Positions 1 to 10,100 of a DNA stretch of 64,000 nt are shown here, piece after piece. How positions within the stretch are numbered: position 1 is the stretch's first letter; each line of letters begins with the position of its first letter. The DNA is taken from positions 166,001 to 230,000 of the forward strand of contig JAUIGE010000005.1 of the NCBI GenBank assembly GCA_030430205.1. The letters run 5' to 3'. The notes under the pieces were generated by a model. The model saw only the letters and a list, made by a program, of their open reading frames with translations, was not told the origin of the DNA and ran no database searches. This DNA is from Bacteroidia bacterium. Its GTDB lineage: Bacteria; Bacteroidota; Bacteroidia; J057. Both the position numbers and the translations under genes were made by a program.

Positions 1-159
1 GAAGAATAGACACTGATAACGCAGGTTGTTATGATAAAAAATGCAGGCTCGCTTACATGATTTGAGTGTATCACAAATCCCCGAAGCTTATGGGGCGAGA
101 TACATTAACCTGGGGCAAAGCCCTATAGTGATTTCGAAGAAAAACACCCAACGCCAAAG

Positions 160-294
160 GCGTCATACCGGAATTTTTCGAGGTTTTGGGAGAAAAATAT
201 CCGGTATCTCCAGCTCAAAAAAGCAAATGGCTTTTTACCGATGGAGATGCCGGATAGCGTCTTCGCAGAGCCTCTGACGCTTCCGGCATGACGC
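160..294. repeat. Palindromic interspersed element with terminal inverted repeats
   Basis: The ends (160-173 and 281-294) are inverted copies of each other, 13 of 14 bases matching. Inside are a 14-bp stem with one bulge (247-261 with 276-289) and an 8-bp pair (165-172 with 200-207). No convincing gene overlaps it. It looks like a MITE/REP-type element; a genome-wide copy count would settle this. Confidence 0.5.
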
Positions 295-400
295 AGTACT
301 GCGTTGGTTATCAGAGCGTTCGCTGCCATTTTCTTTTCAGGTAGAATTTCAAAGAAATTCCATGCAATTTTATCAAAATAAACAAAAGCCTTAACCCGAT

Positions 401-1090
401 ATGGACCGTCAGTTTCTGTTTGTGAGCTTTCTTTTGGTATTGATTCTCTGCGCTGAGTTGGCGCTTGTCCCGCCTTTTCCCGTTTGGATCGCAGGGTTGG
501 TTATGCTGATTATCCTGAATTGGAGTTGGTTGGATTTGGCCATCCGCCAAAGAAGGCTTGAAAAAACAGCGAAACAGGGAAAGCTTATTTACCTGAAAAA
601 AAGAAGTTTCAGGCCGATAGGGATGATTCCCATTATCATTACCGGAGTTTACTGGACAGTAGTTGTAAAGGATTTTATGCTTATTAAAGATTACCTTTTC
701 AAACTGATCCCTATTGGAGATTTGATGGTAATCGCTCTTTTTCTTATGGAAAAAGTACCTTCCATGATTTGGCATTTTTTCCCCAACAAACACATCCTTT
801 TTCTGAGGCCGGACTACCTGTATCATGCAGATTTATATCCCCATAAAATCTTTTTTACTGAGCTTAAAGAAATCGTCCTTCAGGGAGAATGGAAGGCCCA
901 AAAAGGAAACATACTCCGTTTCCAGGCTACCCGCTTCAAGGGAATTTCCCTTGATCTTGGTGATGTAAAAGATAAAGATTTGCAAGAAATCAAAGTCTAT
1001 CTAAGCCATTTGATTGATCAAAAAGGAATCCAGATTAGCGAAAACCTGATGTTGCTCAAAATTGATGAAATAGGCCAAAAGCAGAACTAA
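401..1090 (+). CDS. Four-helix membrane protein of unknown function
   Basis: This 229-aa protein has hydrophobic segments near residues 4-24, 27-47, 73-90 and 105-122, followed by a soluble, basic C-terminal part (about 130-229). The C-terminal part alternates short beta-like stretches and ends in amphipathic helices, which loosely resembles the PH-like output domains of other small bacterial membrane proteins; that is only an impression. No catalytic motif is visible. It ends 11 bp before the convergent kelch-type gene and has no obvious operon partner. The ATG at 401 is the first start in the frame and leaves an intact first membrane helix. Confidence 0.6.
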   Translation: MDRQFLFVSFLLVLILCAELALVPPFPVWIAGLVMLIILNWSWLDLAIRQRRLEKTAKQGKLIYLKKRSFRPIGMIPIIITGVYWTVVVKDFMLIKDYLFKLIPIGDLMVIALFLMEKVPSMIWHFFPNKHILFLRPDYLYHADLYPHKIFFTELKEIVLQGEWKAQKGNILRFQATRFKGISLDLGDVKDKDLQEIKVYLSHLIDQKGIQISENLMLLKIDEIGQKQN

Positions 1091-1101
1091 AGCTTTTTCC
1101 C

Positions 1102-2640
1102 TCATTCTCCCAATCTACAAATCAACTTCCCTTCCAGCAGATACATCCCGGCAGGCAAATCTGCCATCGAATAAAAAGCTTTTCGCCCTTGAGCTGGCAC
1201 TTCCCAGCTTTTGCAAAGTTGCCCGAGCAGATTGTAGAGGTGCAAAGTCTGGGGCTGGCTGCCTTCAGGCCAGCGAATCTGGATAAAATCGGTACAGGGG
1301 TTGGGGCTGATGGAAAAGCTGAGAGAGGTCTCTTCATAAATCGAAAGCACATTTCTGGGTGTCACATACACCTCAAACAAGCGCCTGCTGGCGCTGCTGG
1401 GGGTAATATTGGGGATAGAGGCTTTGATGCCGCCAAAGACATAGCCCACGCGGCTGCGGCTCCTGATCTGATCCAGCCTGACAACTTTGTTGTCGTAATG
1501 CGGGACGGCCTCGTCCAGGATAAATTTGGCATTGCTGCCCAGCAATTCGTCAAAACGAATCGACAGCAGCACCTCTTCCGTCTCGCCGGAAGGCTTGCGG
1601 ATCAGGGTTGTGATGTCATTGATAAAAGGCATCCTGTCGTCCCGCTTGAGGGTATCCTTTTTTTCGTCGAAAGTGTAGAGGCTGATCCCGCCAAAGAAGC
1701 TGTGATACATCGTCTGGCTGCTGCTGTCATAGACAGGTAACACAGCGCAGGTGTACTGGCTCATCTGCTGCTCGTAGCTGCTATCCACCCAGATGCTGTC
1801 TTTCAGCATGTAGATGGGGTGTCGATAGGGGGCATCTTCATGCGGCTGAAATACGCCGCCAAAGGCGGCAAGCCCCTCTTCCCCGCCCATGATCATGGGC
1901 GCGAGGTTGTAATCCCGGCGATGAAATTCGCCGCTGTCGCGCACAGCAGCGTAGCTGCTGATGTAGAGTTGCCCGGCGGTATCGCCTATGGCGATTTTGC
2001 GCAGCTCGTTGGTGTAGCTTTGGGTAAAGCTGGGCTGACCGCTCTGCGAGTACAGACCCGCAAAATTATGTCCGCCAAAGAGGTATAATTCGCCATTCAG
2101 CTCATGCATTTCTCCTCCGCATACCTGAAAAAGGCTGTCGCGCAGCTGGCGAAAAGCGGAACGCGGGTCCTGCTGCGCATCCATGCGCGCGATCAGCGTG
2201 TCCAGATTGACCACCGTCAAGCTGGGAAAAGTGATGAATGCATCCAGCAAAGTGTCTTTGCCATAGCCTCCGGTGATGTAGAGCTGGTTGCCCAGCTGGG
2301 TATACTGAGGGTTGCTGGCTTTGAGGGGATCAGCCAGAGGGGCGGGCCAGTTTTCAACATCAAAATTGCTGTAGGTCAGGGTATGGGGATCCATCAGCCA
2401 GATGTGATGGTTGGCCTGGGTGGTAGGAAATCCCGTGAAGGGGAAAAAGCCGTGCAGGCCGTTGGTGCGGCCAGCGATGATGATCCAGCGGCCTTGCCAA
2501 CTGGCAAAGGCGAAGGAGTGAAGACCCGGCCAGTTGGCCGGAGTGACTTCTACGAGCTCGAGCTCGTAGGGGATTTTTTCATTTTGCGCAAGCTGAAGCA
2601 GGGGAAGGCATAGCAGGAGGAGTAGGAATCGGATTTTCAT
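1102..2640 (-). CDS. Secreted kelch-like propeller protein with T9SS sorting domain
   Basis: This is a 512-aa exported protein. The chosen start (ATG ending at 2640) gives a clean signal peptide (MKIRFLLLLLCLPLLQLAQ); the frame stays open upstream, but that stretch is lysine-rich and unlike a leader. The body holds about six kelch-type sheets marked by GG pairs (IAGRTNG, ITGGYG, LFGGHN, AFGGVF, FFGGIS, VFGGI), as in galactose-oxidase-like propellers. The last 75 or so residues have the Por secretion tail pattern: SPNP, then LYNLLGQL, then LPAGMYLLEG. It is therefore expected to leave the cell by the type IX system and be surface-anchored or released. Ligand and activity are unknown. It is convergent with the upstream membrane protein. 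Confidence 0.8.
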   Translation of the reverse strand: MKIRFLLLLLCLPLLQLAQNEKIPYELELVEVTPANWPGLHSFAFASWQGRWIIIAGRTNGLHGFFPFTGFPTTQANHHIWLMDPHTLTYSNFDVENWPAPLADPLKASNPQYTQLGNQLYITGGYGKDTLLDAFITFPSLTVVNLDTLIARMDAQQDPRSAFRQLRDSLFQVCGGEMHELNGELYLFGGHNFAGLYSQSGQPSFTQSYTNELRKIAIGDTAGQLYISSYAAVRDSGEFHRRDYNLAPMIMGGEEGLAAFGGVFQPHEDAPYRHPIYMLKDSIWVDSSYEQQMSQYTCAVLPVYDSSSQTMYHSFFGGISLYTFDEKKDTLKRDDRMPFINDITTLIRKPSGETEEVLLSIRFDELLGSNAKFILDEAVPHYDNKVVRLDQIRSRSRVGYVFGGIKASIPNITPSSASRRLFEVYVTPRNVLSIYEETSLSFSISPNPCTDFIQIRWPEGSQPQTLHLYNLLGQLCKSWEVPAQGRKAFYSMADLPAGMYLLEGKLICRLGE

Positions 2641-2832
2641 ACGCTTTTCTTTTTTAGCAAGATAGCTGAAATGGATGTTCCAGCTTATTTTTTTCAATGA
2701 AAGTGCCTTTTTCTTCAACGATCCTGCATCAGCCTTTTTCACTGATGTGGGGGCTCTCCCTCACCTGTCAGGGTTCCTGTAATGGACAGGTTTCCATCTG
2801 ATCCTCCATCAGTCAAAGCAACTTTCAGGTCG

Positions 2833-2863
2833 TTTTCTAATTAAACCGATTATGTTAGTTTTG
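2833..2863 (+). promoter_or_regulatory. Bacteroidota-type promoter
   Basis: A perfect -7 box TAGTTTTG (pattern TAnnTTTG) lies at 2856-2863. A TTTT at 2833-2836 stands 19 bases upstream, where the -33 TTTG is expected. It lies 15 bp ahead of the hybrid sensor kinase start. Confidence 0.55.
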
Positions 2864-2877
2864 TAGGATCGCATTAA

Positions 2878-5800
2878 GTGTGGATGGGAGTAAAATTTAT
2901 ACTAAGAGGTTTTCAATCTTTGGGGAGTTCTAATTTTATAAAAAAGACAGCATTATTCTTCTGGTTTTTCGCCTGCGGGAGTGTCAGCTTATTTTCCCAA
3001 CAATTATCAACATCCGTCATTCAGGCAGAGCATTTTACGGTCGAAAACGGGCTTTCACATCGCAATGTAAGAGGCATTTGTCAGGATAAGCGGGGAATGA
3101 TGTGGTTTGGGACTGCCTATGGCCTCAATCGCTTTGATGGCTACGAATTCAAATGGTTTACGGTAGAGAAAAATGGCCTGGCCCATAACAATATTCACCA
3201 TGTTCACCTTGATCAGGAGGGGAATATTTGGGTTTTTTCCGGTTATGACGACACCCGGTCGATTGATATTGTGGATCCAATCAGTGAATCTGTCCAATCA
3301 TTCGGAGAAGTATTTTCCGGGGAAGTTTCGTTTTCCCTAAAAGAAGTACTCTCATACACCTCGGGCCCCGAGGGTAAATCTGCCTTTCTTTTACCGGGCA
3401 GAATCGTGATTTACCAGAAAAAATTCACGGAAATCCTTCTGCCCAAAGAGGGGGCTTTGAAGAAAGGAAAGGTTTTTTTCGGAAAAGATATGGTATGGCT
3501 CGCGGCTTACGCTTATGGGGAAAAAGGAAATCGCTTGCTTCAAATCAATGAAAAGGGAGTCGTACATGAGCACCTGCTATCGACAGGCACGGCTAATAAT
3601 TATATAAACGTATATCAGGTCGAAGAAGACGGAAGTATCCGGCTGTCAGCCTTTTCTCATGACCTCCAAAATGAATCAGCGCAACAGCAATTCATTCACC
3701 TTAGCACGGATGGCAGCATGGAGAGGGATACTGCTGCCGAAAAAATATTCGCCCGGCACAACACCCAGCTTGTATACCTCCGCAATTTTATTCAAAAAAT
3801 CGAGTCCAATTATTGGGTAAATAGCTACGACCAGTCGCTTCGGGTGCTTTCCTCTGCCCCCTCAGATACACCTCTCCTCCTTTCTGAAACCTATCCAGAA
3901 CTGAAAGCGACCAACTACCTGTTCGAAGACAACAAGGGAGCGGTCTGGGTAGGAAGCGAGTTTGGCGTTTTTGCCTTCCAATTGAAGGAGAACCAGTTCC
4001 AAAACTTCCTTTCTCAGGAGGATGGATACAATGGATTTCCCATGCGGGGACTCCAGGTCACGGGAAGTGGGGAAGACAAAAAACTTTGGGGCATGGTGGA
4101 AAATCGGGGAGAGCTCTGGAGCGTAGATTTGGCCAGGGGTGAGGAAAGGCTGGCAAAGAGCATAGGCTCCGCCCGTTGGGCACTGGATAAAACCAGGAAT
4201 GAAGAACTTCTTTTTGTTTCTGAAAAAGGCATCGAGCAAATGAATGCCCAAACAGAAACAGCAACGAAAATATATCCGCATGACTTTTTGTCTATTGCGA
4301 CTTTTACATGGAAAATTCACCGGGACAAATACGAGAAACTTTGGTTCGATGTCGCCAACGACGGCACCCTCTTTGTCGATGAGCAGGGTAAACTGGACAC
4401 CTTGCGTGGTTGGACGGGTTCGGTCGGGGAAACCTACTTGTACCAGTTTATCGAAAGTGAAACCGATACGGCCTGGCTCGTCACAAACCGGGGGCTTTTC
4501 CGGTTCAATATCAAAACCAGGCAAGTCGTAGAACACTTTTGGAAGGGAGCTAAGGGGCGTAATTACCTTCCTTTTGATAATATCCACCATATGTGGACAG
4601 GGCCTGACTATTTTTGGCTGGCGACTGCCCATACCGGCCTGATCAAATGGCATCCCGATCGCGGGGTCATTCAGCAGTATACGCGTGCGGATGGGCTTTC
4701 CAATAATACCCTCTACGCTGCTTACCCTGATGATTACGGCAACATCTGGCTGCCTTCAGACTATGGCATAAACCTATTGGAAGAAGCCACCGGGCGGGTA
4801 AGAACCTATACCATGCAGGACGGTATTTGCAACAATGAATTCAACCGCCTCTCCCACTGCCGGGATGAAGAAGGATATCTTTATTTGGGTACGCTGGACG
4901 GCATTACTGTTTTCCATCCCAGAGATTTCTTCGGCGATACAACCCGCTTTCAGGCGCCGATGGTGATTACGGTCTTTGAGCAATTCGATGGTGACGAGGA
5001 CAAACTGGTAGATAAAACCGCAGAGCTTATCCGGACCCAATCCATTACCCTACAACCAAACGATCCCCTCATCCGCCTCAGCTTTGCCTTGCTGACCTAT
5101 GAGCAACTGGAAAACGTGCAGTACGCCTACCGTATCGAAGGAGTAGACGAAAACTGGACTTACCAAAAAGAAAACACCCTGCGCCTGGGACGATTGCCCT
5201 TCGGCAATTATACGTTGCGAATCAAAGGGCAGGCCGCCAGCGGACAATGGTCGTCGGAAGAACTTCAGATTCAGATTGTCTCATTGCGCCCTTTTTATTT
5301 GAAGCTTTGGTTTTTCGCCCTGCTCGCGGGCACGCTCCTGCTTGCGGTCTTCCTTTTTTTCCGCTATCGGGAAAAATCCCTGCGGGAGCAACAAGCCCGC
5401 CTGGAAAAAACCGTACAGGAACGGACCGCCACTATTGAAAAGCAAAAGGAAGAGCTCAAATCGCTCGACGAACTCAAATCCCGCTTTTTTGCCAATGTGA
5501 GCCATGAACTCCGTACACCGCTTACCCTGATCCTCGGGCCCCTCAACAGGATCATAAAAAGCAACGAAAACAGGCCAGCCAAAGAGGCAGAATTGTTGCA
5601 CTTTATGCAACGAAACAGCCAACATCTGCTCAAACTGGTCAATGAAATCCTGGATTTGTCCAAACTGGAAAAGGGAAAGTTGGACGTGGAATTGGAACCC
5701 GTTAGTCTGATGGAATTCCTGGAGCATACCGTCGATCAGTTTAGCTCCTATGCTCAGGCAAACAGTATTAGCCTGAAAATTGAAAAATACCTCTCTTCAG

Positions 5801-7026
5801 ACCTTAACCTGCTGCTGGACAGGAATAAGGTCGAGAAAATCATCTTCAATTTTATTTCGAATGCCCTCAAGTTCTCGTCTCAGGGAGGCACTGTTACACT
5901 TGCTGTCAGGGAGGAGGAGGATTTCATCATGTTGAAAGTCGTTGATTCAGGTTCGGGTATTCCTTCAGAAGACCTGCCTTATGTATTTGACCGTTTCTTT
6001 CAGACCAAACAAAAAAACAAATCCCCCCAGGGAGGTACAGGTATCGGCCTTTCGCTGGCGAAAGAACTAGCTGAACTCCTGGGAGGAAGTGTTGGGGTAG
6101 AAAGTGAATGGGGGGTCGGGAGTACCTTTTGGTTTAGGTTCCCCAAAAACATTTTTGCGGGGAAACCACAGCCTTTTGATGTGGAAGCGCCATTGGTGTT
6201 TGCGAAGAAAGGTCAGCAGAGCCTAAAGCCTGTAAGTCCACAGCAAACAAAGGCAAAAAGTATTCTGCTCGTGGAGGACAATGTGGAACTTCGTCAATAC
6301 CTGCGCACCATACTGGAGGATGACTACCATTGCCAAACCGCCGAAAACGGACAAGTCGCCTGGGATTTTTTGAAAAATGCAGCAACCCATGAGCTGCCCG
6401 ACCTGATTATTTCTGATGTGATGATGCCCGTCATGGATGGGATAGAATTGGTGGAGAAGATAAAAGGTCACGACCTGCTCTGCCAAATTCCGGTTATCAT
6501 GCTTACGGCCCGTGCCGATATCCAGGTAAAAATCAATACCCTCCGCACAGGCGTCGATGATTACGTTACCAAACCCTTTAATGAGGAAGAACTGCTGGTA
6601 CGCATCGCCAATTTGCTGAAAAACTATGCAGGGCGGCGAGCGGTGTCCGTCTCCGAAAATGAGCAGCCATCCGATTCTTCTCTTCTCGCTACTGTCACGC
6701 AGGAAGACCGGGAATGGCTTGAAGCTTTTGAAACCTACGTCCAGGAAAACGTGACCAATGAGCTCGTGACTGTAAGCTTCCTGGCTTCCGAATTTGCCAT
6801 GAGCGAGTCCACCCTCCGCAGACAGGTAAATCGACTCACAGGCCTTTCTCCCAAGCAATATCTCCAGGAAGTACGCCTGGATTGTGCGCGCCAGTTACTG
6901 GAAAACCGAGCCTTCCGAACCGTTTCTCAGGTGGCAAATGAGGCTGGATTTTCCAATCATCGCACCTTCACCCGCAATTACAAAGATCGTTTTGGAAAAT
7001 TCCCTTCCGAATACCTAGCCTCCTGA
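2878..7026 (+). CDS. Hybrid two-component sensor/regulator (Reg_prop, Y_Y_Y, HK, REC, AraC)
   Basis: This 1382-aa one-protein signalling chain senses outside the cytoplasm and binds DNA with its own C-terminus. Order: N-terminal signal/anchor (about 20-42); two seven-bladed-type propeller repeats (about 45-700, with motifs such as GICQDKRGMMWFGT); Y_Y_Y domain (about 729-800); one membrane helix (about 806-829); HisKA with phospho-acceptor His876 in SHELRTPL; HATPase with NFISNALKF and GGTGIGLSLA; receiver domain from about 1127 with acceptor Asp1180 (SDVMMP) and KPF; AraC-type double HTH (about 1285-1382). All key residues are present. The start is GTG at 2878 or ATG at 2884. In Bacteroidota such proteins usually control neighbouring surface or glycan genes; here the adjacent large secreted protein is a plausible target. 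Confidence 0.92.
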   Translation: MWMGVKFILRGFQSLGSSNFIKKTALFFWFFACGSVSLFSQQLSTSVIQAEHFTVENGLSHRNVRGICQDKRGMMWFGTAYGLNRFDGYEFKWFTVEKNGLAHNNIHHVHLDQEGNIWVFSGYDDTRSIDIVDPISESVQSFGEVFSGEVSFSLKEVLSYTSGPEGKSAFLLPGRIVIYQKKFTEILLPKEGALKKGKVFFGKDMVWLAAYAYGEKGNRLLQINEKGVVHEHLLSTGTANNYINVYQVEEDGSIRLSAFSHDLQNESAQQQFIHLSTDGSMERDTAAEKIFARHNTQLVYLRNFIQKIESNYWVNSYDQSLRVLSSAPSDTPLLLSETYPELKATNYLFEDNKGAVWVGSEFGVFAFQLKENQFQNFLSQEDGYNGFPMRGLQVTGSGEDKKLWGMVENRGELWSVDLARGEERLAKSIGSARWALDKTRNEELLFVSEKGIEQMNAQTETATKIYPHDFLSIATFTWKIHRDKYEKLWFDVANDGTLFVDEQGKLDTLRGWTGSVGETYLYQFIESETDTAWLVTNRGLFRFNIKTRQVVEHFWKGAKGRNYLPFDNIHHMWTGPDYFWLATAHTGLIKWHPDRGVIQQYTRADGLSNNTLYAAYPDDYGNIWLPSDYGINLLEEATGRVRTYTMQDGICNNEFNRLSHCRDEEGYLYLGTLDGITVFHPRDFFGDTTRFQAPMVITVFEQFDGDEDKLVDKTAELIRTQSITLQPNDPLIRLSFALLTYEQLENVQYAYRIEGVDENWTYQKENTLRLGRLPFGNYTLRIKGQAASGQWSSEELQIQIVSLRPFYLKLWFFALLAGTLLLAVFLFFRYREKSLREQQARLEKTVQERTATIEKQKEELKSLDELKSRFFANVSHELRTPLTLILGPLNRIIKSNENRPAKEAELLHFMQRNSQHLLKLVNEILDLSKLEKGKLDVELEPVSLMEFLEHTVDQFSSYAQANSISLKIEKYLSSDLNLLLDRNKVEKIIFNFISNALKFSSQGGTVTLAVREEEDFIMLKVVDSGSGIPSEDLPYVFDRFFQTKQKNKSPQGGTGIGLSLAKELAELLGGSVGVESEWGVGSTFWFRFPKNIFAGKPQPFDVEAPLVFAKKGQQSLKPVSPQQTKAKSILLVEDNVELRQYLRTILEDDYHCQTAENGQVAWDFLKNAATHELPDLIISDVMMPVMDGIELVEKIKGHDLLCQIPVIMLTARADIQVKINTLRTGVDDYVTKPFNEEELLVRIANLLKNYAGRRAVSVSENEQPSDSSLLATVTQEDREWLEAFETYVQENVTNELVTVSFLASEFAMSESTLRRQVNRLTGLSPKQYLQEVRLDCARQLLENRAFRTVSQVANEAGFSNHRTFTRNYKDRFGKFPSEYLAS

Positions 7027-7131
7027 TAATCAATGCATAATGCTGATTTTCAAACAGGGACATCAAGTCCCCTGGCTGTCTATTGACCGAAAATCGCACA
7101 GGATTGACCGTTTTTGTCCCTACATATCCTA

Positions 7132-7139
7132 TAGGTTTG
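7132..7139 (+). promoter_or_regulatory. TAnnTTTG -7 box
   Basis: TAGGTTTG matches the Bacteroidota -7 consensus exactly and lies 37 bp ahead of the preferred start of the large secreted protein. No well-spaced -33 TTTG is seen; the nearest is only 15 bases upstream. Confidence 0.45.
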
Positions 7140-7176
7140 TCCCATCGTGTTGAACTACACCCACAAATTTTTAAAA

Positions 7177-10100
7177 ATGCAAAAATTCCAAATTCTTCTC
7201 CTTGCCTTGTTTGTCTCTCTGGGTCTGGCAGCCCAGGATGTAACCCCTCCCACAGCGAAATGTCAGGACATTGTCGTTCATCTAGATGTAAATGGTCAGG
7301 TTCAGATATCACCCGCTGATATTGATGCTGGTTCTTCTGATGACCTAACCTCGACACCAGCGTTAAGTATGAGTCTTTCCCCCAATACCTTTGGTTTGTC
7401 AGCGGTGGGTAAGGAGTTGGCGTGGAAGCCACTGGGGCAGCGAGGCCTTCCCTTAAATTCTGGTCCCTCTAGCGCAACAAATCAGAGTCTTGCCATCGCC
7501 CCTGATGGCACACCCTACATCTCTCAGTCCCTTAGCGCCAAAAATAACGTTCTCAAATGGGATGGGACTGCATGGCAGGAACTTCCATTTACTACCCAGT
7601 CATTGAGCTATGGATATAATCAAACACTGGCCATAGCTCCCAATGGTACACCCTATCTCGCTTATCGAGATTTTTTAGGTTATTCGGACTTCAGATTGCT
7701 TGTGCTCGAATGGACAGGTAGTACCTGGCAGCAAGTAGGTGTCCCCAATTTATCTACGAATTCTCCTGACCAAATGAAGTTTACCATCGCAGCTGACGGT
7801 ACGCTATATCTTGGATATGTTGAATTTGATTTTAATACCTATGAAAGTTTCTTTCACTTGCTCAAATGGACAGGTAGTACCTGGCAGGCAATTGGGGGAC
7901 CAGCTACCTTTACAGATTATGTAGATGCATTAACCCTTGCTGTTGCTCCTAATGGAACACCCTATATTTCAGGTTTTGACTACGGTGTCAGTTCAGGCTT
8001 TGTAAAAAAATGGACAGGTACTAGCTGGCAGTCAATCGGTGCTATAAGCAGCGCCTGGGAATCCCACCTGGCCATCGCTCCGGATGGCACGCCTTACTTC
8101 ACTTATTCTGGTAACAACTACCAAACTGTCGTACTCAAATATGATGGCACAAGTTGGCAATCACTCAATTTTTCGGGAACAAATGCTACATTAGGATTAG
8201 GTTCGGTACAGCGTATAGCCATCGCTCCTGATGGCACCCCTTTTGTTTCTTACCAGGACGTTTACAAGGATTCGAAAACAACCATTCTTAAATGGGACGG
8301 TAATGACTGGCAACTACATGGACAGCAGGGAGTAGGGAATGCTTTAGAATTTACCTCCGGTTATTCTGCAGATCCTTATCCCAACCTTTCCATAGCCCCT
8401 GATGGATCGATTTATGTTGCTTATCAGGATAGGGATTTTGGAGGTAGAGCTACTGTGCTCAAATGGATAGATGACAATTATACGACCCTGACTGTCAGTG
8501 ATGCCGCAGGGAATAGCAGCACTTGCCGGGCATGGGTGAACGTAGAGCCCAATCCTTCCCCTGTAGCAAAATGTCAGGACATCACAGTAGAACTTAACCT
8601 GGCCGGGCAGGTCACAATTGCCCCTTCGGAGGTAGATGCAGGGTCTTTTGACGAGGTGACGCCCTCCTTGAGTCTTTCCTTATCAGCATTCGACCTCTCT
8701 GCTTTAGGCAAGCAGCAAGCCTGGGAGATCGTTGGTGGAGGAAGTAAAACAGCAGCTTATTATCCTCATTCCCAAATCGTAACGACTCCCAATGGTATAT
8801 ACCTGGCTTATTTAGATGCCAGTACTTCAAACTATGTTACAACCTACTCTCTTGTAGTGTTCAAAGAAAATGGAAATGGGTGGCAACAGCTTGGGGCATC
8901 AGGTATACCGATGAATTATGTTTCTAGTAATTCTTCAAGTCAATATTGTCTCTCTATCGCTCCGGATGGCACGCCCTACCTTGCCTACACAAATAAAGAT
9001 CAATACAATCGCACTTCTGTCGTCAAATGGGATGGAAGTACATGGCAAACAGTACATGATCAATACCAGGAATCTATCGCAACCAGTTATGGCACATTTG
9101 ATCAAAAACTTAGATTTGCTCCTGATGGAACACCTTATCTCGCTCTTAGGGAAGGCGGGTCTTATTATTCCGGTCCGTCCCTTCGTGTCTATGTATGGCA
9201 AGGAGGAAGATGGCTATATATGGATACCTACGGATTTCTTCCTTATTATAATACGGCAGTGAATGATTTTGCCCTCGCTCCAGATGGCACACCCTATATA
9301 GCTTATCGGAATGATTTTTATAACTATACCATGTCTCTGGCCAAATGGCATGGATCTGGTTGGCAGGAAATTTCAGGAACAAGTAGGTATGTTTCCGGGG
9401 ATGATGACAATCATCTTGTTTTTGCCCCCGATGGTACGCCCTATTACGCTTCTCTGAAGATTACAGGTGGAACTTATTATGGACCTTACCGCTATAGAAC
9501 GACTGTTACACGGTGGGATGGAAGTAGTTGGCAGGAATTGGCCGTACCCAGTTTTTTAAATGGCGGCACGTCAAATTATTATAAAGACTTTGCCATCTCT
9601 CCGAATGGTATCCCATTTATGACTTATTCGGACTATTATGGCAGTTCAAGTACCAACCTGCTCAAATGGGATGGAACCCTATGGCAGGAAGTGGGAGAAG
9701 AGATCCGAGAAAATAGTGGGGGGCTTGCATTCGCTCCGAATGGCATGCCCTACCTTTGCACAAATTATAATTTCACTACAACGGTCCGCAAATGGGACGG
9801 TGACAACTTCACCACCCTCACAGCCACCGATGCCCTCGGCCAAAGCAGCCAATGCAGGGCATGGGTGACGGTAGAAGAGGCAAGTTGTATCCCACCGGCC
9901 GCTTTCGCCTCACAGGGCTGCGGCAGTTGCGGGCAGATCCGCTATGACCTCTGCGAGGGGGACCCGGCTCCCGACCTGGAAGCTTATGTGCTTGGCAACA
10001 GCAATTATATATCCGGCGCCAGCCTCATCTGGTATGCCGACAACAGTGGCGCTCAGGGAAGTCTGCTTGCAGGCGCACCTGCTGTGAATACAGCCCAGAC

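Noticed and set aside
1189..2613. Plus-strand open frames across the kelch-type gene
   Set aside because: They are antisense to a protein with a signal peptide, kelch motifs and a sorting domain; their translations show no domain.
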